A DNA stretch of 64,000 nucleotides from CAYYJS01 sp964472315 (GCA_964472315.1 CAYYJS010000001.1:1-64000); one strand, 5' to 3'; numbered from the stretch's first letter, positions 43,214 to 51,540 are shown. Numbers and translations are program-made. Notes: a model not told the origin generated them from the letters alone.

Positions 43214-43630
43214 ATGAAGCAGACGTATGAAGACATCCAGAAGCTGTCGCCCGATGCGTTGATGGAGACGTTTACGAAGACGCCGTTCTTGAAGGTCGCC
43301 TTGCTTTCCGTGGCGGTCCATATCGTCTTCGTGGCGTTCACATCCGTGGGGTATGTGTACCGAACATTCATCGCGGATGCGCCGCCGCCGGCGGGCGCGT
43401 CGGCGGAAGCCGGCGGCGGCGCGACCAATGCCGTCGAAGCCGTCGCGGCGTCAAACGGGACGGCGACCGTGGCGGCGCCCCGGCCCGCGGCCGGCGGTGA
43501 GGCTGCCGCGGATATGGAGAAGTTCAAGAACACGCCGACCGTGAAGGCCATCACCGAGGCGTCGAAACCCGAAGAAATCCCCGGCGATCCCGGCCTCGGC
43601 ATCTCGCTCGACGATACGAATCCGTTCTGA
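43214..43630 (+). CDS. Anchored linker-type protein of the ExbBD block
   Basis: The 138-residue protein has a charged cytoplasmic N-terminus (MKQTYEDIQKLSPDALMET), a membrane helix (about 26-45, LKVALLSVAVHIVFVAFTSVG) and an extracytoplasmic Ala/Gly/Pro-rich stretch (about 54-100) ending GLGISLDDTNPF. It resembles the anchor and linker of TonB but lacks a recognisable TonB C-terminal domain. The preferred start is ATG 43214, with GGGGAGG upstream; a GTG at 43187 that overlaps the previous stop (GTGA) would add nine residues. Its place beside ExbB/ExbD suggests it is the energy-transducing partner or a subunit of the same machine. Confidence 0.6.
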   Translation: MKQTYEDIQKLSPDALMETFTKTPFLKVALLSVAVHIVFVAFTSVGYVYRTFIADAPPPAGASAEAGGGATNAVEAVAASNGTATVAAPRPAAGGEAAADMEKFKNTPTVKAITEASKPEEIPGDPGLGISLDDTNPF

Positions 43631-43671
43631 CACGGCCGGCGCCGCCGTGCCGACGCCTGCCGATACCCGCC

Positions 43672-45240
43672 ATGCGCATCAAGTTTCACGATTCCTGGTT
43701 GCCGACCGTACTGAGCGCGCCGCTCGGGCTGCTGGCCGTGCCGTGCGTTTCGGCGGCATGCAGGCTGACGTGGCTGCCGGGACGGGTCATCGAAGAGTCG
43801 GGCAAGGTCGGCGCCGCCCTGGAGGCGGGCGGGGTGCGCGGGCTTGCCGTCGTGATGGCCGTGTTCTACGGAGTCGTGGCCGTCCTTGCGCTGGCGGGGT
43901 TCGCCGTCGGACTGACCCGGCGTGCCGCGGCTCTGGCGCTGGTCCGCAAGGCCTACATCCTCGGTTACCTCGCCTTCTGGTTGTATGCGTTTGCCGTGCA
44001 TCGCGTCACCGCGATCCTGGATGCCGCCGGATCCGATCTGGCGGGCGCCCCGATCGATAGCGTCTCGCTGTTTTTCATGCGGTGGGATGCGGTGAAGTGG
44101 TACGCGCTGGGCGCGGCGGGCCTTGTGGCCGTGCATGTCGTTTCGTGGACGCGGCGCGCCATCAACCGGTATACCGGAGCGACGGCGACGGAGCCGGCGC
44201 CCGGCGACCGCGTCATCGAGAACATCCGTTCGCACGGCGCCGATCCCGCGTATCGGAAGAGCTGGTGGTCCAGCGTGGGCTCGCACGTCGCCATCTTGAT
44301 CCTGCTGCCGTGGTTGTTCGAGATGATCGGCTGCGTCGAACCGTACCGCATTCCCAAGGGCAGCGGCGATCCCGTGGTGGCCATGGTCAAGATCGTCAAA
44401 CCCAAGAAACAGAAGAAGAAGCAGTACGTGTTGCGTCCGGACTCCGCGATCTACTTCCATGTGCCCGACCTGGACGACTCGAAGGTGCTCCAAGAGGTCG
44501 ATCAGGCCACCGAGATGGTCTATCGGGCCGATCCGAACGCGAAAGCCGGCAAGATGGGGCGCGGCGGCGGCAAGCAAGGCGGCTGGCCCGAGGGCATGGA
44601 GGACGGCAAGATTCGCTTCATCCGGCTCAAGCACGACGGCCCCGGCTGGGACGACGGGATGGACCGGGTCGCCAATGCGGACATGAACTTCCTGGAGGAA
44701 TTCCACCGGTTGACCGGATTCCAGATCGCCCGGAAACCGGAAGCGCACCCCATCGGATACCTGGCCAAGTACGACAAGGGCTTCGCGCCGCCGTTCGTCT
44801 ATCTGACGGGCACGGGTCAGATTCCCGCGTCGCGCGCCGATCTCGCGGCACTCAAGGACTACCTGAACGACGGCGGCATGCTCTTTGCCGATGCCGGTTC
44901 GCCCGGCTTCGACCGGTTCTTCCGCGTGTTCATCGGTCAGGCGCTGCCCGGGCAGCGTCTGATACCCATCGCGCATGACGATCCGATCTTTCAGTTTCCG
45001 TATGCGTTCCCGAACGGTGCGCCGCCGCTGTGGCACCACGGCGGGAACGACGCGCTCGGTATCAAACACAGGGATCGGTGGATCGTCTTCTATCACCCCG
45101 GCGACGTGAACGATGCCTGGAAGACCGGGCATTCGGGAATGCGGCCCGATCTGGCGGAGGGTGCCATGAACCTCGGTGTGAACATCCTGTACTACTCGTT
45201 TACCCATTATCTGGAGCAGACCCGAAAGTACCGGAAGTAG
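43672..45240 (+). CDS. DUF4159-domain protein with N-terminal membrane region
   Basis: The 522-residue protein has four or five membrane helices in residues 1-220, then a basic segment PKKQKKKQY (about 245-253) after a TonB-box-like EPYRIPKGSGDPV. Residues about 310-522 form a DUF4159 domain, which resembles an N-terminal-type ATPase or glutamine-amidotransferase-like fold: GKIRFIRLKHDGPGWDDGMD, YLNDGGMLFADAGSPGFDRFF, FQFPYAFPNGAPPLWHHGG and GVNILYYSFTHYL. DUF4159 proteins commonly sit with TPR and ExbBD genes in planctomycetes and relatives, as I recall. Its function is unknown; it likely works on the periplasmic side of the channel. Confidence 0.72.
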   Translation: MRIKFHDSWLPTVLSAPLGLLAVPCVSAACRLTWLPGRVIEESGKVGAALEAGGVRGLAVVMAVFYGVVAVLALAGFAVGLTRRAAALALVRKAYILGYLAFWLYAFAVHRVTAILDAAGSDLAGAPIDSVSLFFMRWDAVKWYALGAAGLVAVHVVSWTRRAINRYTGATATEPAPGDRVIENIRSHGADPAYRKSWWSSVGSHVAILILLPWLFEMIGCVEPYRIPKGSGDPVVAMVKIVKPKKQKKKQYVLRPDSAIYFHVPDLDDSKVLQEVDQATEMVYRADPNAKAGKMGRGGGKQGGWPEGMEDGKIRFIRLKHDGPGWDDGMDRVANADMNFLEEFHRLTGFQIARKPEAHPIGYLAKYDKGFAPPFVYLTGTGQIPASRADLAALKDYLNDGGMLFADAGSPGFDRFFRVFIGQALPGQRLIPIAHDDPIFQFPYAFPNGAPPLWHHGGNDALGIKHRDRWIVFYHPGDVNDAWKTGHSGMRPDLAEGAMNLGVNILYYSFTHYLEQTRKYRK

Positions 45241-45241
45241 A

Positions 45242-46771
45242 ATGACCTTGTACGATTACATCCAATGGCGCGGCATGGCTGCGCTGGTCCTGAGCGTGGC
45301 GGCGGCGGTGTATCTGATTGCGCATGTGCGCCGGTTCGACCGTTCGCGGGCTTTCGGCCGGGCCTTTCTGCTGGCTGTTGCGGCGGTGCTGATGTCGAAC
45401 TCGACCTGGCGCGAGGTGACGGCGGTCCGCGTGGACAGCGCCGCCGAACAGAGCGAGGCGCAGGCGCGCCGCCGGGCCGCCGAAAGCCGCGAGGAAGCCG
45501 AACGGCAGGCGCAGGAACGCGAAAGCGCCAGGGCGCGTTCGCGCGTCGAGTTCGCCGAAGACGATGCGTCCGACCGCCGGCTCCTGGCGCAGGCGGCCGG
45601 GGCGACGGCGGCGCCGCCGTCCGAGGTCGCGGTGACGAATGCGGCCGGGCCCGCGGACGAACCTCAGGAGTATCTGTACCGGCGGCGCGGCCGGCAGTCG
45701 CGCGATGAAGCGCGGCGGACCGCGGGCGCAGTGACAGAAATTGCCGAAGCGACCGACGCCGGAGATGTCGGCGGCCGGCGTCTGGGCGAGGAGGATGCCC
45801 GACACGCCACACGGCTGGGCCGCTTGCTGAACAGTTTCGCCTCGCTGGTTCTCGTCGTGTCCGCGGTTCTGGGCGTCGGCGACTACCTGATGCGCTTCAA
45901 CACGACGAGCGATGCCTTCTTCCCGTTGCCGTTGTCCCTGTTGTTCCTCGACCGCTGCACGCGCAAGGCCATGTGCGTTCGGTACGGAACTGTCGACCGC
46001 GCGCGCCGCGCGGCCTGGCTCGCGGATGTCGTCCGGCGGGGCGGCACGTTCCTCTACTTCGGCGAAGACGACCCGCTGCCGGGAACCATGGTTCCCCGCG
46101 TGACTATTGGCCAATACCCGTTGCTGCCGGTGCCGAAAACGACGGCGCGGGCGGGCGATGCCTGGCACGGCGCCGAGTTCCTGTTCGAAACGGTGTGGTT
46201 CAACCGCGGGTGCGGCGCGGTGGTTGGCGCATCCCTGTCCGCGGCGGTGCTGACGGACATTGTGGCGCTGATGCGGTTGCGTCAGGTGACGCATGCGCGC
46301 GCCCGGCAGACCCCGCGGTTCGTCTGGGACTTCGAGCGACCGCCCGAGCCCGGCATCCTCCGCGAACTCCTGGGCATGGCCCGCGACCTCAACGTGCAGC
46401 TTGTCTTCCTGCGCACCCGGTTCGACGGCATGGACATCCCGTTCGACGAGGAAGCCGCGGCGTGGCCCGTGCCGCGCCCCTATCCGGCTCTGTTCGATCG
46501 CCTCTTGCGGGGACCGGTGCCCGATGCGCTCGCCGAAATGGCGGTGCGGCTGTGCCGCGGCCTGGGCGGGGCGGTCCGGCGGGTGGCGCTCGCGCTGAGA
46601 CACCCGTCGCGCGAGCGGATCAAGCGGTGGCCGTCGGCGATTCGGCGCGAGGCCGTCGGCGCCTGGCGTTTCGCGGCCTGGGTCGCCGGGTCGATCCGAA
46701 CCGGCGTCGTTGCCGTGGCAATGTCCGTCCGCGCGGCCGCGCGGCGTCGCAACCCGTTCGCGAAGGGGTGA
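45242..46771 (+). CDS. Membrane protein with coiled-coil arm, last gene of the ExbBD block
   Basis: I do not recognise the family. The 509-residue protein has two N-terminal helices (about residues 11-28 and 39-52), a strongly charged coiled-coil segment (about 66-103, AEQSEAQARRRAAESREEAE), a linker, a third helix (about 198-220) and a mixed C-terminal domain (about 225-420) with GGTFLYFGEDDPLPGTM and LLGMARDLNVQLVFLRTRFDGMDIP. The last 60 residues are arginine-rich. It starts one base after the DUF4159 stop. Function unknown; the coiled-coil arm and co-transcription suggest a scaffold for the same complex. Confidence 0.6.
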   Translation: MTLYDYIQWRGMAALVLSVAAAVYLIAHVRRFDRSRAFGRAFLLAVAAVLMSNSTWREVTAVRVDSAAEQSEAQARRRAAESREEAERQAQERESARARSRVEFAEDDASDRRLLAQAAGATAAPPSEVAVTNAAGPADEPQEYLYRRRGRQSRDEARRTAGAVTEIAEATDAGDVGGRRLGEEDARHATRLGRLLNSFASLVLVVSAVLGVGDYLMRFNTTSDAFFPLPLSLLFLDRCTRKAMCVRYGTVDRARRAAWLADVVRRGGTFLYFGEDDPLPGTMVPRVTIGQYPLLPVPKTTARAGDAWHGAEFLFETVWFNRGCGAVVGASLSAAVLTDIVALMRLRQVTHARARQTPRFVWDFERPPEPGILRELLGMARDLNVQLVFLRTRFDGMDIPFDEEAAAWPVPRPYPALFDRLLRGPVPDALAEMAVRLCRGLGGAVRRVALALRHPSRERIKRWPSAIRREAVGAWRFAAWVAGSIRTGVVAVAMSVRAAARRRNPFAKG

Positions 46772-46789
46772 TGGCGCTTCGTTTTCCTG

Positions 46790-46818
46790 TTGAACGGCGT
46801 GCCGCACGGGGGTAAGGT
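46790..46818 (+). promoter_or_regulatory. Putative promoter of the DHOD-like gene
   Basis: TTGAAC (46790-46795) and TAAGGT (46813-46818) are separated by 17 bases, about 45 bases ahead of ATG 46869. Confidence 0.4.
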
Positions 46819-46868
46819 CTGACGTCCCGTTTTTCTGCAAGCACCCACGACGCGAGAGAGGACGAACC

Positions 46869-47852
46869 ATGGCCGATCTGTCGACAACCTATATGGGGCT
46901 GAAACTCAGGAACCCGGTGATCGCCGGCAGTTCGACGTACACGGTCAACCTCGACAAGGTCCGTGTCATGGCCGAGAACGGGGTCGGCGCCGTCGTGCTG
47001 AAATCGATCTTCGAGGAGCAGATTCGCGCGGACGTCGCCGAAATGGTCGACGCGCTCGAACGCGACTCGCATGCCGAAGCGTACGAGTATCTGCGCGCCG
47101 ATCTTCCGATGCGGATCGGGCCCGAGAAGTACCTCGACCGGATCCGCGAGATCAAGACGGCCTGCGACATTCCCGTCATCGCGAGTGTCAACTGCGTCAC
47201 GGCGGACCGTTGGGTCTCGTACGCGCGGAAGATTCAGGCGGCTGGGGCGGATGCCATCGAGCTCAACGTTTACGATATCGTCGATCTGGAGCATATGGCT
47301 TCGGACGAGATCGAACGGCGTCACGTGGCGCTGGCCGCGGCCGTGGTCCGGGAAGTGTCGATCCCGGTGGCCGTGAAGCTGGCGCCGTTCTACACGTCGT
47401 TGCCGTCCTTTGCGCGGCGGATGGACGCGACCGGCGTGCGCGGTCTGGTCCTGTTCAACCGGTTCTTCCAGCCGGATATCGACATCGAGACGCTGGCCCT
47501 GAAGCCGGCCATCAGCCTGTCGCATCCCGACGACCTGCGTCTGCCGCTGCGCTGGACCGCCATCCTGAGCGGGAGCCTCCATGCCGACATCGCCTTGAGC
47601 GGCGGCGTGCACGGCAGCGACGGCGTCGTGAAGGCGCTGCTGGCCGGCGCCGCGGCGGTGCAGGTCTGCTCGGCGCTCTACCGTCACGAACTGAGCTTCG
47701 TCCGCGAACTCCTCGCCGGTATCGAAGCGTGGATGGACGACCATGGGTTCGCCGACATCGGCGCGTTCCGGGGACGGCTGCGGCGCGAAGAAGGCGTCGA
47801 AAGCGGCTTCGAACGGGCACAGTACGTCCGCGCGCTGGCTGGGTTGGAATGA
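46869..47852 (+). CDS. Dihydroorotate dehydrogenase-like flavoprotein
   Basis: The 327-residue TIM-barrel protein aligns with class 1 PyrD: GLKLRNPVIAGSSTYTVN (about residues 10-27), PVIASVNCVTADRW, GADAIELNVYDI, PVAVKLAPF (the flavin/orotate Lys) and ALSGGVHGSDGVVKALLAGAAAVQVCSAL (flavin phosphate loop; shown in part GGVHGSDGVVKALLAG). The NxSCPN loop that carries the catalytic Cys/Ser of true dihydroorotate dehydrogenases is replaced by NVYDIVDLEHM. Such DHOD-like proteins are often found near pyruvate:ferredoxin oxidoreductases, as I recall, and need not act in pyrimidine synthesis. GAGAGAGGA precedes ATG 46869. Just after the stop a GCCCG-CCG-CGGGC hairpin faces the convergent prepilin peptidase gene. 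Confidence 0.78.
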   Translation: MADLSTTYMGLKLRNPVIAGSSTYTVNLDKVRVMAENGVGAVVLKSIFEEQIRADVAEMVDALERDSHAEAYEYLRADLPMRIGPEKYLDRIREIKTACDIPVIASVNCVTADRWVSYARKIQAAGADAIELNVYDIVDLEHMASDEIERRHVALAAAVVREVSIPVAVKLAPFYTSLPSFARRMDATGVRGLVLFNRFFQPDIDIETLALKPAISLSHPDDLRLPLRWTAILSGSLHADIALSGGVHGSDGVVKALLAGAAAVQVCSALYRHELSFVRELLAGIEAWMDDHGFADIGAFRGRLRREEGVESGFERAQYVRALAGLE

Positions 47853-47892
47853 GCGCCCGCCGCGGGCGACGCGGGGGCGAGGCGACCGGTCG

Positions 47893-48765
47893 TTAGCGGC
47901 GGAGCAGGAAATGCAGGTAGCACGTCCACCATTCCGAGCCCCACAGCATCCAGAGCAGCGCGGCCAGCGCCAGGTAGGGTCCGAACGGGATGCGGCTCTG
48001 AAGCTGTTTGCGTCCGCTCAGGATCAGCGAGACGCCGACCACCGAGCCGACCAGCGATGAGACCATGATCGCGAACAGGACCGCTTGCCAGCCGAAGTAG
48101 GCGCCGATGGCGCCCATCAGCTTAACGTCGCCGAATCCCATGGCGTCTTTGCGGAAGATCAGCTTGCCCACCCACGCGACCAGCCACAGCGAACCGAATC
48201 CGACGGCGAGCCCCAGCGCGCCCTGCAGGAGGCCGTCGAGGTGCGAAGACTGCCCGTGCAGACTGGGCACGGCGACGCTGAAGAGAATGCCGGTCAGCAT
48301 GCCGCCGATGGAGACGCGGTCGGGGATGATCATGTGATCGAAGTCGACAAACGTCCCCAGCACCAACCCCATGACGACAAGCCAGTAGACGGGCACGAGC
48401 TTCCAGTCGGTCATCGGCGTCAGGGCATAGGGGCGAGTCAGCCCCTCGATGTCGAACTTGAGCCAGACGAGGAGGAAGAGCAGGGCGCCAAGGACTTCGA
48501 CCAGGCAGTAGCGGGCCGAAAACCGGCCGCCGCACGAGGCGCAGCGGCCGCGCAGGAGCAGGTACGAGAGAATCGGGATATTGTGATGCCAGCGGATCGG
48601 CGCGTTGCACATGGGACAGTGGGAGCCCGGCACGACGACGGACTGTTCGATCGGAATCCGGTAGATGCAGACGTTGAGGAAGCTGCCGATGCAGGCCCCG
48701 AGGAGCAGTGCCATGGCCGCGAGGAACGCGGAGATTGCCGGATCGGTCATCATGAACTCAAGCAT
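47893..48765 (-). CDS. pilD: Prepilin peptidase/N-methyltransferase (PilD/GspO)
   Basis: The 290-residue polytopic protein has the bifunctional PilD plan: an N-terminal methyltransferase part with a zinc site of two CxxC pairs (CPMCNAP and CASCGG, about residues 53-80), then eight or so membrane helices including the two catalytic aspartates in GTFVDFDHMIIPD (about 140) and GFGDVKLMG (about 214). It cleaves and N-methylates type IV prepilins or type II pseudopilins. I start at ATG 48765, six bases after GAGGGAG; the ATG at 48771 leaves no spacing. No pilin or secretion gene is adjacent except a half GspF domain at 51.9 kb. It follows aroE by 22 bases. Confidence 0.9.
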   Translation of the reverse strand: MLEFMMTDPAISAFLAAMALLLGACIGSFLNVCIYRIPIEQSVVVPGSHCPMCNAPIRWHHNIPILSYLLLRGRCASCGGRFSARYCLVEVLGALLFLLVWLKFDIEGLTRPYALTPMTDWKLVPVYWLVVMGLVLGTFVDFDHMIIPDRVSIGGMLTGILFSVAVPSLHGQSSHLDGLLQGALGLAVGFGSLWLVAWVGKLIFRKDAMGFGDVKLMGAIGAYFGWQAVLFAIMVSSLVGSVVGVSLILSGRKQLQSRIPFGPYLALAALLWMLWGSEWWTCYLHFLLRR

Positions 48766-48787
48766 ATGCATCTCCCTCGTGTGGCGG

Positions 48788-49672
48788 TCAGGCCGGTGTT
48801 GCGGTTCCGTAGACCGCGGTTTCGAGTGCCGCGCGCATGGCGGCCACATCGGCCGTCAGCCCCGTCCAGATTTCGAAAGAGCGCGCCCCCTGGTGCAGCA
48901 GCATGCCGAGGCCATTGGCCGTGCGGGCGCCTTGTCGCGCGGCCGGTTGCATGATCGCGGTTTGCGGGTACATGTAGATCATGTCGAAGACCATCTGGCC
49001 GGCATGGAAGGCCTCGCGTGGCAAAAGCGACGGTTCGCCCGCCTTCATGCCGACGGGGGTGGCCTGGATCACGAGGTCGGCGGCATGCGCCGCCCCGACC
49101 CAGGCGTCGGGCGTCGGGTCCGCGACTCGCACCGTCGGCGGGCGGGCGAGCCGCAGGGCCTCGATCTCCGCGGCGACCTTATCGGCCCGGTGACGCTCGA
49201 TATCGGTAACCACGATCTCCGCGGCGCCCTCGGCCGCGCAGGTGATGGCGATGGCCCGGCCGGCGCCGCCGCTGCCCAGGACAAACACCTTCAGACCCCG
49301 TACGGCGCAGCCGAACGACTCATCGATCGCACGCACGAAGCCGATGCCATCCGTGCTGTGTCCGCGGAGGGTTCCGTCCGGCCGGAACTCGACCGTGTTG
49401 ACCGAGCCGGCGATGCGTGCCGACTCCGCCAGGTCGGGGATGCCGCGGAAGGCGACCTCTTTCAACGGAACCGTGAGGTTGACGCCGCGGAAGCCCAGAT
49501 CGCGCATGGCCGGCAGTACGGCCATCAACCGGTCGGGCGCGACGTCGAAGGCGAGGTAGATGGCGTCGAGGCCCAGCGACCGCAGGGAGCGGTTGTGCAT
49601 GACGGGTGACAGGGTATGGGCGATCGGGTGGCCGAGGACGGCGAACGGCATCGTCTTTCCGCTGAGCTGCAT
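48788..49672 (-). CDS. aroE: Shikimate dehydrogenase
   Basis: The 294-residue protein has the AroE motifs: PIAHTLSPVMHNRSL (about residues 16-30), NLTVPLKEVAF with the catalytic Lys (about 66), SVNTVEF, GHSTDGIGFVRAI with the substrate Asp (about 104) and the NADP loop GSGGAGRAI (about 133-141). It reduces 3-dehydroshikimate to shikimate in aromatic amino acid synthesis. ATG 49672 has a GGAG at eight bases; an earlier ATG at 49714 lies in the palindrome and leuA region. It follows leuA across a perfect 34-bp palindrome (49694-49727). Confidence 0.92.
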   Translation of the reverse strand: MQLSGKTMPFAVLGHPIAHTLSPVMHNRSLRSLGLDAIYLAFDVAPDRLMAVLPAMRDLGFRGVNLTVPLKEVAFRGIPDLAESARIAGSVNTVEFRPDGTLRGHSTDGIGFVRAIDESFGCAVRGLKVFVLGSGGAGRAIAITCAAEGAAEIVVTDIERHRADKVAAEIEALRLARPPTVRVADPTPDAWVGAAHAADLVIQATPVGMKAGEPSLLPREAFHAGQMVFDMIYMYPQTAIMQPAARQGARTANGLGMLLHQGARSFEIWTGLTADVAAMRAALETAVYGTATPA

Positions 49673-49693
49673 GGTCGGGCTCCGTACGTGAAA

Positions 49694-49727
49694 GCCGGGC
49701 GGCGCCTTGCGCAAGGCGCCGCCCGGC
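49694..49727 (-). terminator. Perfect 34-bp palindrome between leuA and aroE
   Basis: Arms of 17 bases pair without mismatch (left arm begins GCCGGGCGGCGCC, centre TTGCGCAA). Read on the minus strand it begins six bases after the leuA stop and is followed by TTTC, a poor T-run. It may be a weak or processed terminator that reduces aroE/pilD expression relative to leuA, or an RNA stability hairpin. Confidence 0.55.
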
Positions 49728-49732
49728 GGGGT

Positions 49733-51343
49733 TCATCTTCCGGTGGCGCGTTTGGCGGACCGTTTCGCCGGTGCGCGTTTCGCCGGCGCGTGTGTTTCGC
49801 CCGCGGCGACGCGGTTCTCTTTCATGGTGATGTGGCGGTTCACGCACGACAGGTAGGCCTTCGCGCTGGCCTCCACGATGTCGGTGCTGGCGGCCTTGGC
49901 GCTGATGACGCTGTCGCCGAAAGCGACGCGCAGGCTGACCTCGCCCATGGCGTCCTTGCCGATCGTGACGGCCTGCAGGGCGTAGTCCAGCAGCCGTCCA
50001 TGGACGTTCGCCATGCGGTCGATCGCCTTGCATGCGGCGTCCACCGGGCCGTCGCCGCAGGCGGCTTCCTGCAGGACGACGTCGCCCCGGCGCAGCCGCA
50101 CGGTGGCTGTCGGGATGGTACGGCTTCCGGCGGCGACCTGCAGGGCGTCCAGCGTATAGACGTTGTAGGCGTCGCTCATCTGTTCGCTGGCGATCAGCAT
50201 CAAATCGTCGTCGTAGATGACTTTCTTCTTGTCGGCCAGTTCCACGAAGCGGTCATAGGCCTTCTGCAGCTCGTCATCGCTCAAGGTGATACCCATGCGG
50301 GTCAGGGCCTGGCGCAGGCCGTGGCGGCCGGAGAGCTTGCTCAGCACCATCTCCGAGCCGTCGCTGCAGCCCACCGAAGCCGGATCGATGATCTCGTACG
50401 TGGCCCGCTTCTTGAGGACGCCGTCCTGATGTACGCCGGACGAATGGGCAAACGCATTGGCGCCGACGATGGCCTTGTTGCGCTGCACCTGCATGCCGGT
50501 CAGCCGGCTGACCAGCCGGCTCACCGGGACGAGCCGCTCGGTCTTGATGTCGGTGCGCAGGTCGCCATAGCGATCGGCCCGCGTGCGCAGGATCATCACG
50601 ATCTCCTCCAACGACGCATTGCCTGCCCGCTCGCCCAGGCCGTTCATCGTGCATTCGACCTGGCGCGCGCCATGGACGACCGCCGCCAGCGAGTTGGCCA
50701 CGGCCAACCCCAGATCGTTGTGGCAATGCACGCTGATGACGGCCTGGCCGACGTTCGGCACGCGCTCGAAGACGCCGGCGATGACGGCCCCGAACTCCTC
50801 CGGCACGGAGTAGCCGACCGTGTCGGGGATGTTGATCGTCGTCGCGCCCGCATCGATCGCGGCTTCCACCACCTGCGCCAGGAAGTCGGGTTCCGTGCGC
50901 GAGGCATCCTCGGGGCTGAACTCGACATCGGTGACGAACGACTTCGCGTACTTCACGGAGGCGACGGCCTGCTTGAGAATCTCGGCGCGGGCCTTGCGCA
51001 GCTTGAATTCGCGATGAATGGCGGACGTGGCCAGGAAGACGTGGATGCGCGGCTTGGCGGCCGGCGCCACGGCTTCGGCGCAACGTTCGATATCGGCGTT
51101 GACGCAGCGGGCCAGTCCCGCGACGGTCGGCCCCTTGACGGTCTCCGCGACGGCCTTCACGGCCCGGAAGTCGCCCGGCGACGCGAACGGGAAGCCGGCT
51201 TCGATGACATCGACGCCCATCTGCGCCAACTGATGCGCGATTTCGAGTTTTTCGCGATGGTCCAGGCTGGCGCCCGGCGACTGTTCGCCATCGCGCAGTG
51301 TCGTGTCGAATATGATGATACGGTTCTTGGTTGCGGCAGTCAT
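49733..51343 (-). CDS. leuA: 2-isopropylmalate synthase
   Basis: The 536-residue protein has the DRE-TIM signature DTTLRDGEQSPGASL (about residues 13-27), the metal site HCHNDLGLAVAN (about 203-214), GLGERAGNASLEE (about 234) and a C-terminal LeuA regulatory domain (about 390-510) with GDGPVDAACKAID. It condenses acetyl-CoA and 2-oxoisovalerate, the first step of leucine synthesis. The last 18 residues are Lys/Arg/Ala-rich (APAKRAPAKRSAKRATGR), an extension beyond the usual end. GGAG lies 11 bases before ATG 51343. Transcription should begin at 51565-51541 and pass through a leader peptide and attenuator, so it is probably controlled by leucyl-tRNA supply. Confidence 0.93.
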   Translation of the reverse strand: MTAATKNRIIIFDTTLRDGEQSPGASLDHREKLEIAHQLAQMGVDVIEAGFPFASPGDFRAVKAVAETVKGPTVAGLARCVNADIERCAEAVAPAAKPRIHVFLATSAIHREFKLRKARAEILKQAVASVKYAKSFVTDVEFSPEDASRTEPDFLAQVVEAAIDAGATTINIPDTVGYSVPEEFGAVIAGVFERVPNVGQAVISVHCHNDLGLAVANSLAAVVHGARQVECTMNGLGERAGNASLEEIVMILRTRADRYGDLRTDIKTERLVPVSRLVSRLTGMQVQRNKAIVGANAFAHSSGVHQDGVLKKRATYEIIDPASVGCSDGSEMVLSKLSGRHGLRQALTRMGITLSDDELQKAYDRFVELADKKKVIYDDDLMLIASEQMSDAYNVYTLDALQVAAGSRTIPTATVRLRRGDVVLQEAACGDGPVDAACKAIDRMANVHGRLLDYALQAVTIGKDAMGEVSLRVAFGDSVISAKAASTDIVEASAKAYLSCVNRHITMKENRVAAGETHAPAKRAPAKRSAKRATGR

Positions 51344-51366
51344 AGTATGATCATCTCCATATGTAC

Positions 51367-51401
51367 AAAAAAAGCCCGCCGACTGAGTTTCATCGGCGGG
51401 C
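51367..51401 (-). terminator. Attenuator-type terminator in the leuA leader
   Basis: On the minus strand the 9-bp stem GCCCGCCGA/TCGGCGGGC (51401-51393 with 51382-51374) is followed by seven T (51373-51367). It ends 23 bases before the leuA start, so it controls readthrough rather than ending a gene. The stem overlaps an alternative pairing with the upstream leader (see the attenuator entry). Confidence 0.8.
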
Positions 51402-51479
51402 GCCTGGTATCCCTCGATGTACGGGCCTAGCTCGCCGGGACGCCGACCGTGCGCGCAAGGCGCAAAAGCCCCCCCGGCG
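51393..51479 (-). promoter_or_regulatory. Alternative leader hairpins (attenuator) of leuA
   Basis: Strand 1, CGCCGGG (51479-51473), and strand 2b, CCCGGCG (51439-51433), pair perfectly and would form the pause hairpin. Strand 2a, TCGGCG (51446-51441), can instead pair with CGCCGA (51398-51393), which is part of the terminator stem. Ribosome stalling at the Leu codons of the leader peptide would favour the 2:3 pairing and readthrough. Pairings were found by eye; folding energies were not computed. Confidence 0.55.
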
Positions 51480-51531
51480 GGAGGCTGTTCCGCTTCGCGT
51501 TCGATGCCGAGAGGTAAGGCGCAATGCTCAT
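51427..51531 (-). CDS. leuL: leuA leader peptide (34 residues)
   Basis: A short frame from ATG 51531 to TAG 51429-51427 lies between the leuA promoter and the attenuator. Near its end it reads GGLLRLARTVGVPAS: codons CTT TTG CGC CTT give Leu-Leu-Arg-Leu, followed by two Val. The Leu codons lie over strand 1/2, where ribosome stalling would matter. The ATG is only about three bases from the predicted transcription start, so translation would be leaderless. The leader is too short for automatic gene callers. The symbol follows usage for leucine leader peptides. Confidence 0.6.
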   Translation of the reverse strand: MSIAPYLSASNAKRNSLPPGGLLRLARTVGVPAS

Positions 51532-51540
51532 AACTTCCAC

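Noticed and set aside
51367..51531. T-box riboswitch before leuA
   Set aside because: No specifier loop or TGGNACC-type T-box sequence is visible; leader peptide plus terminator explains the region.
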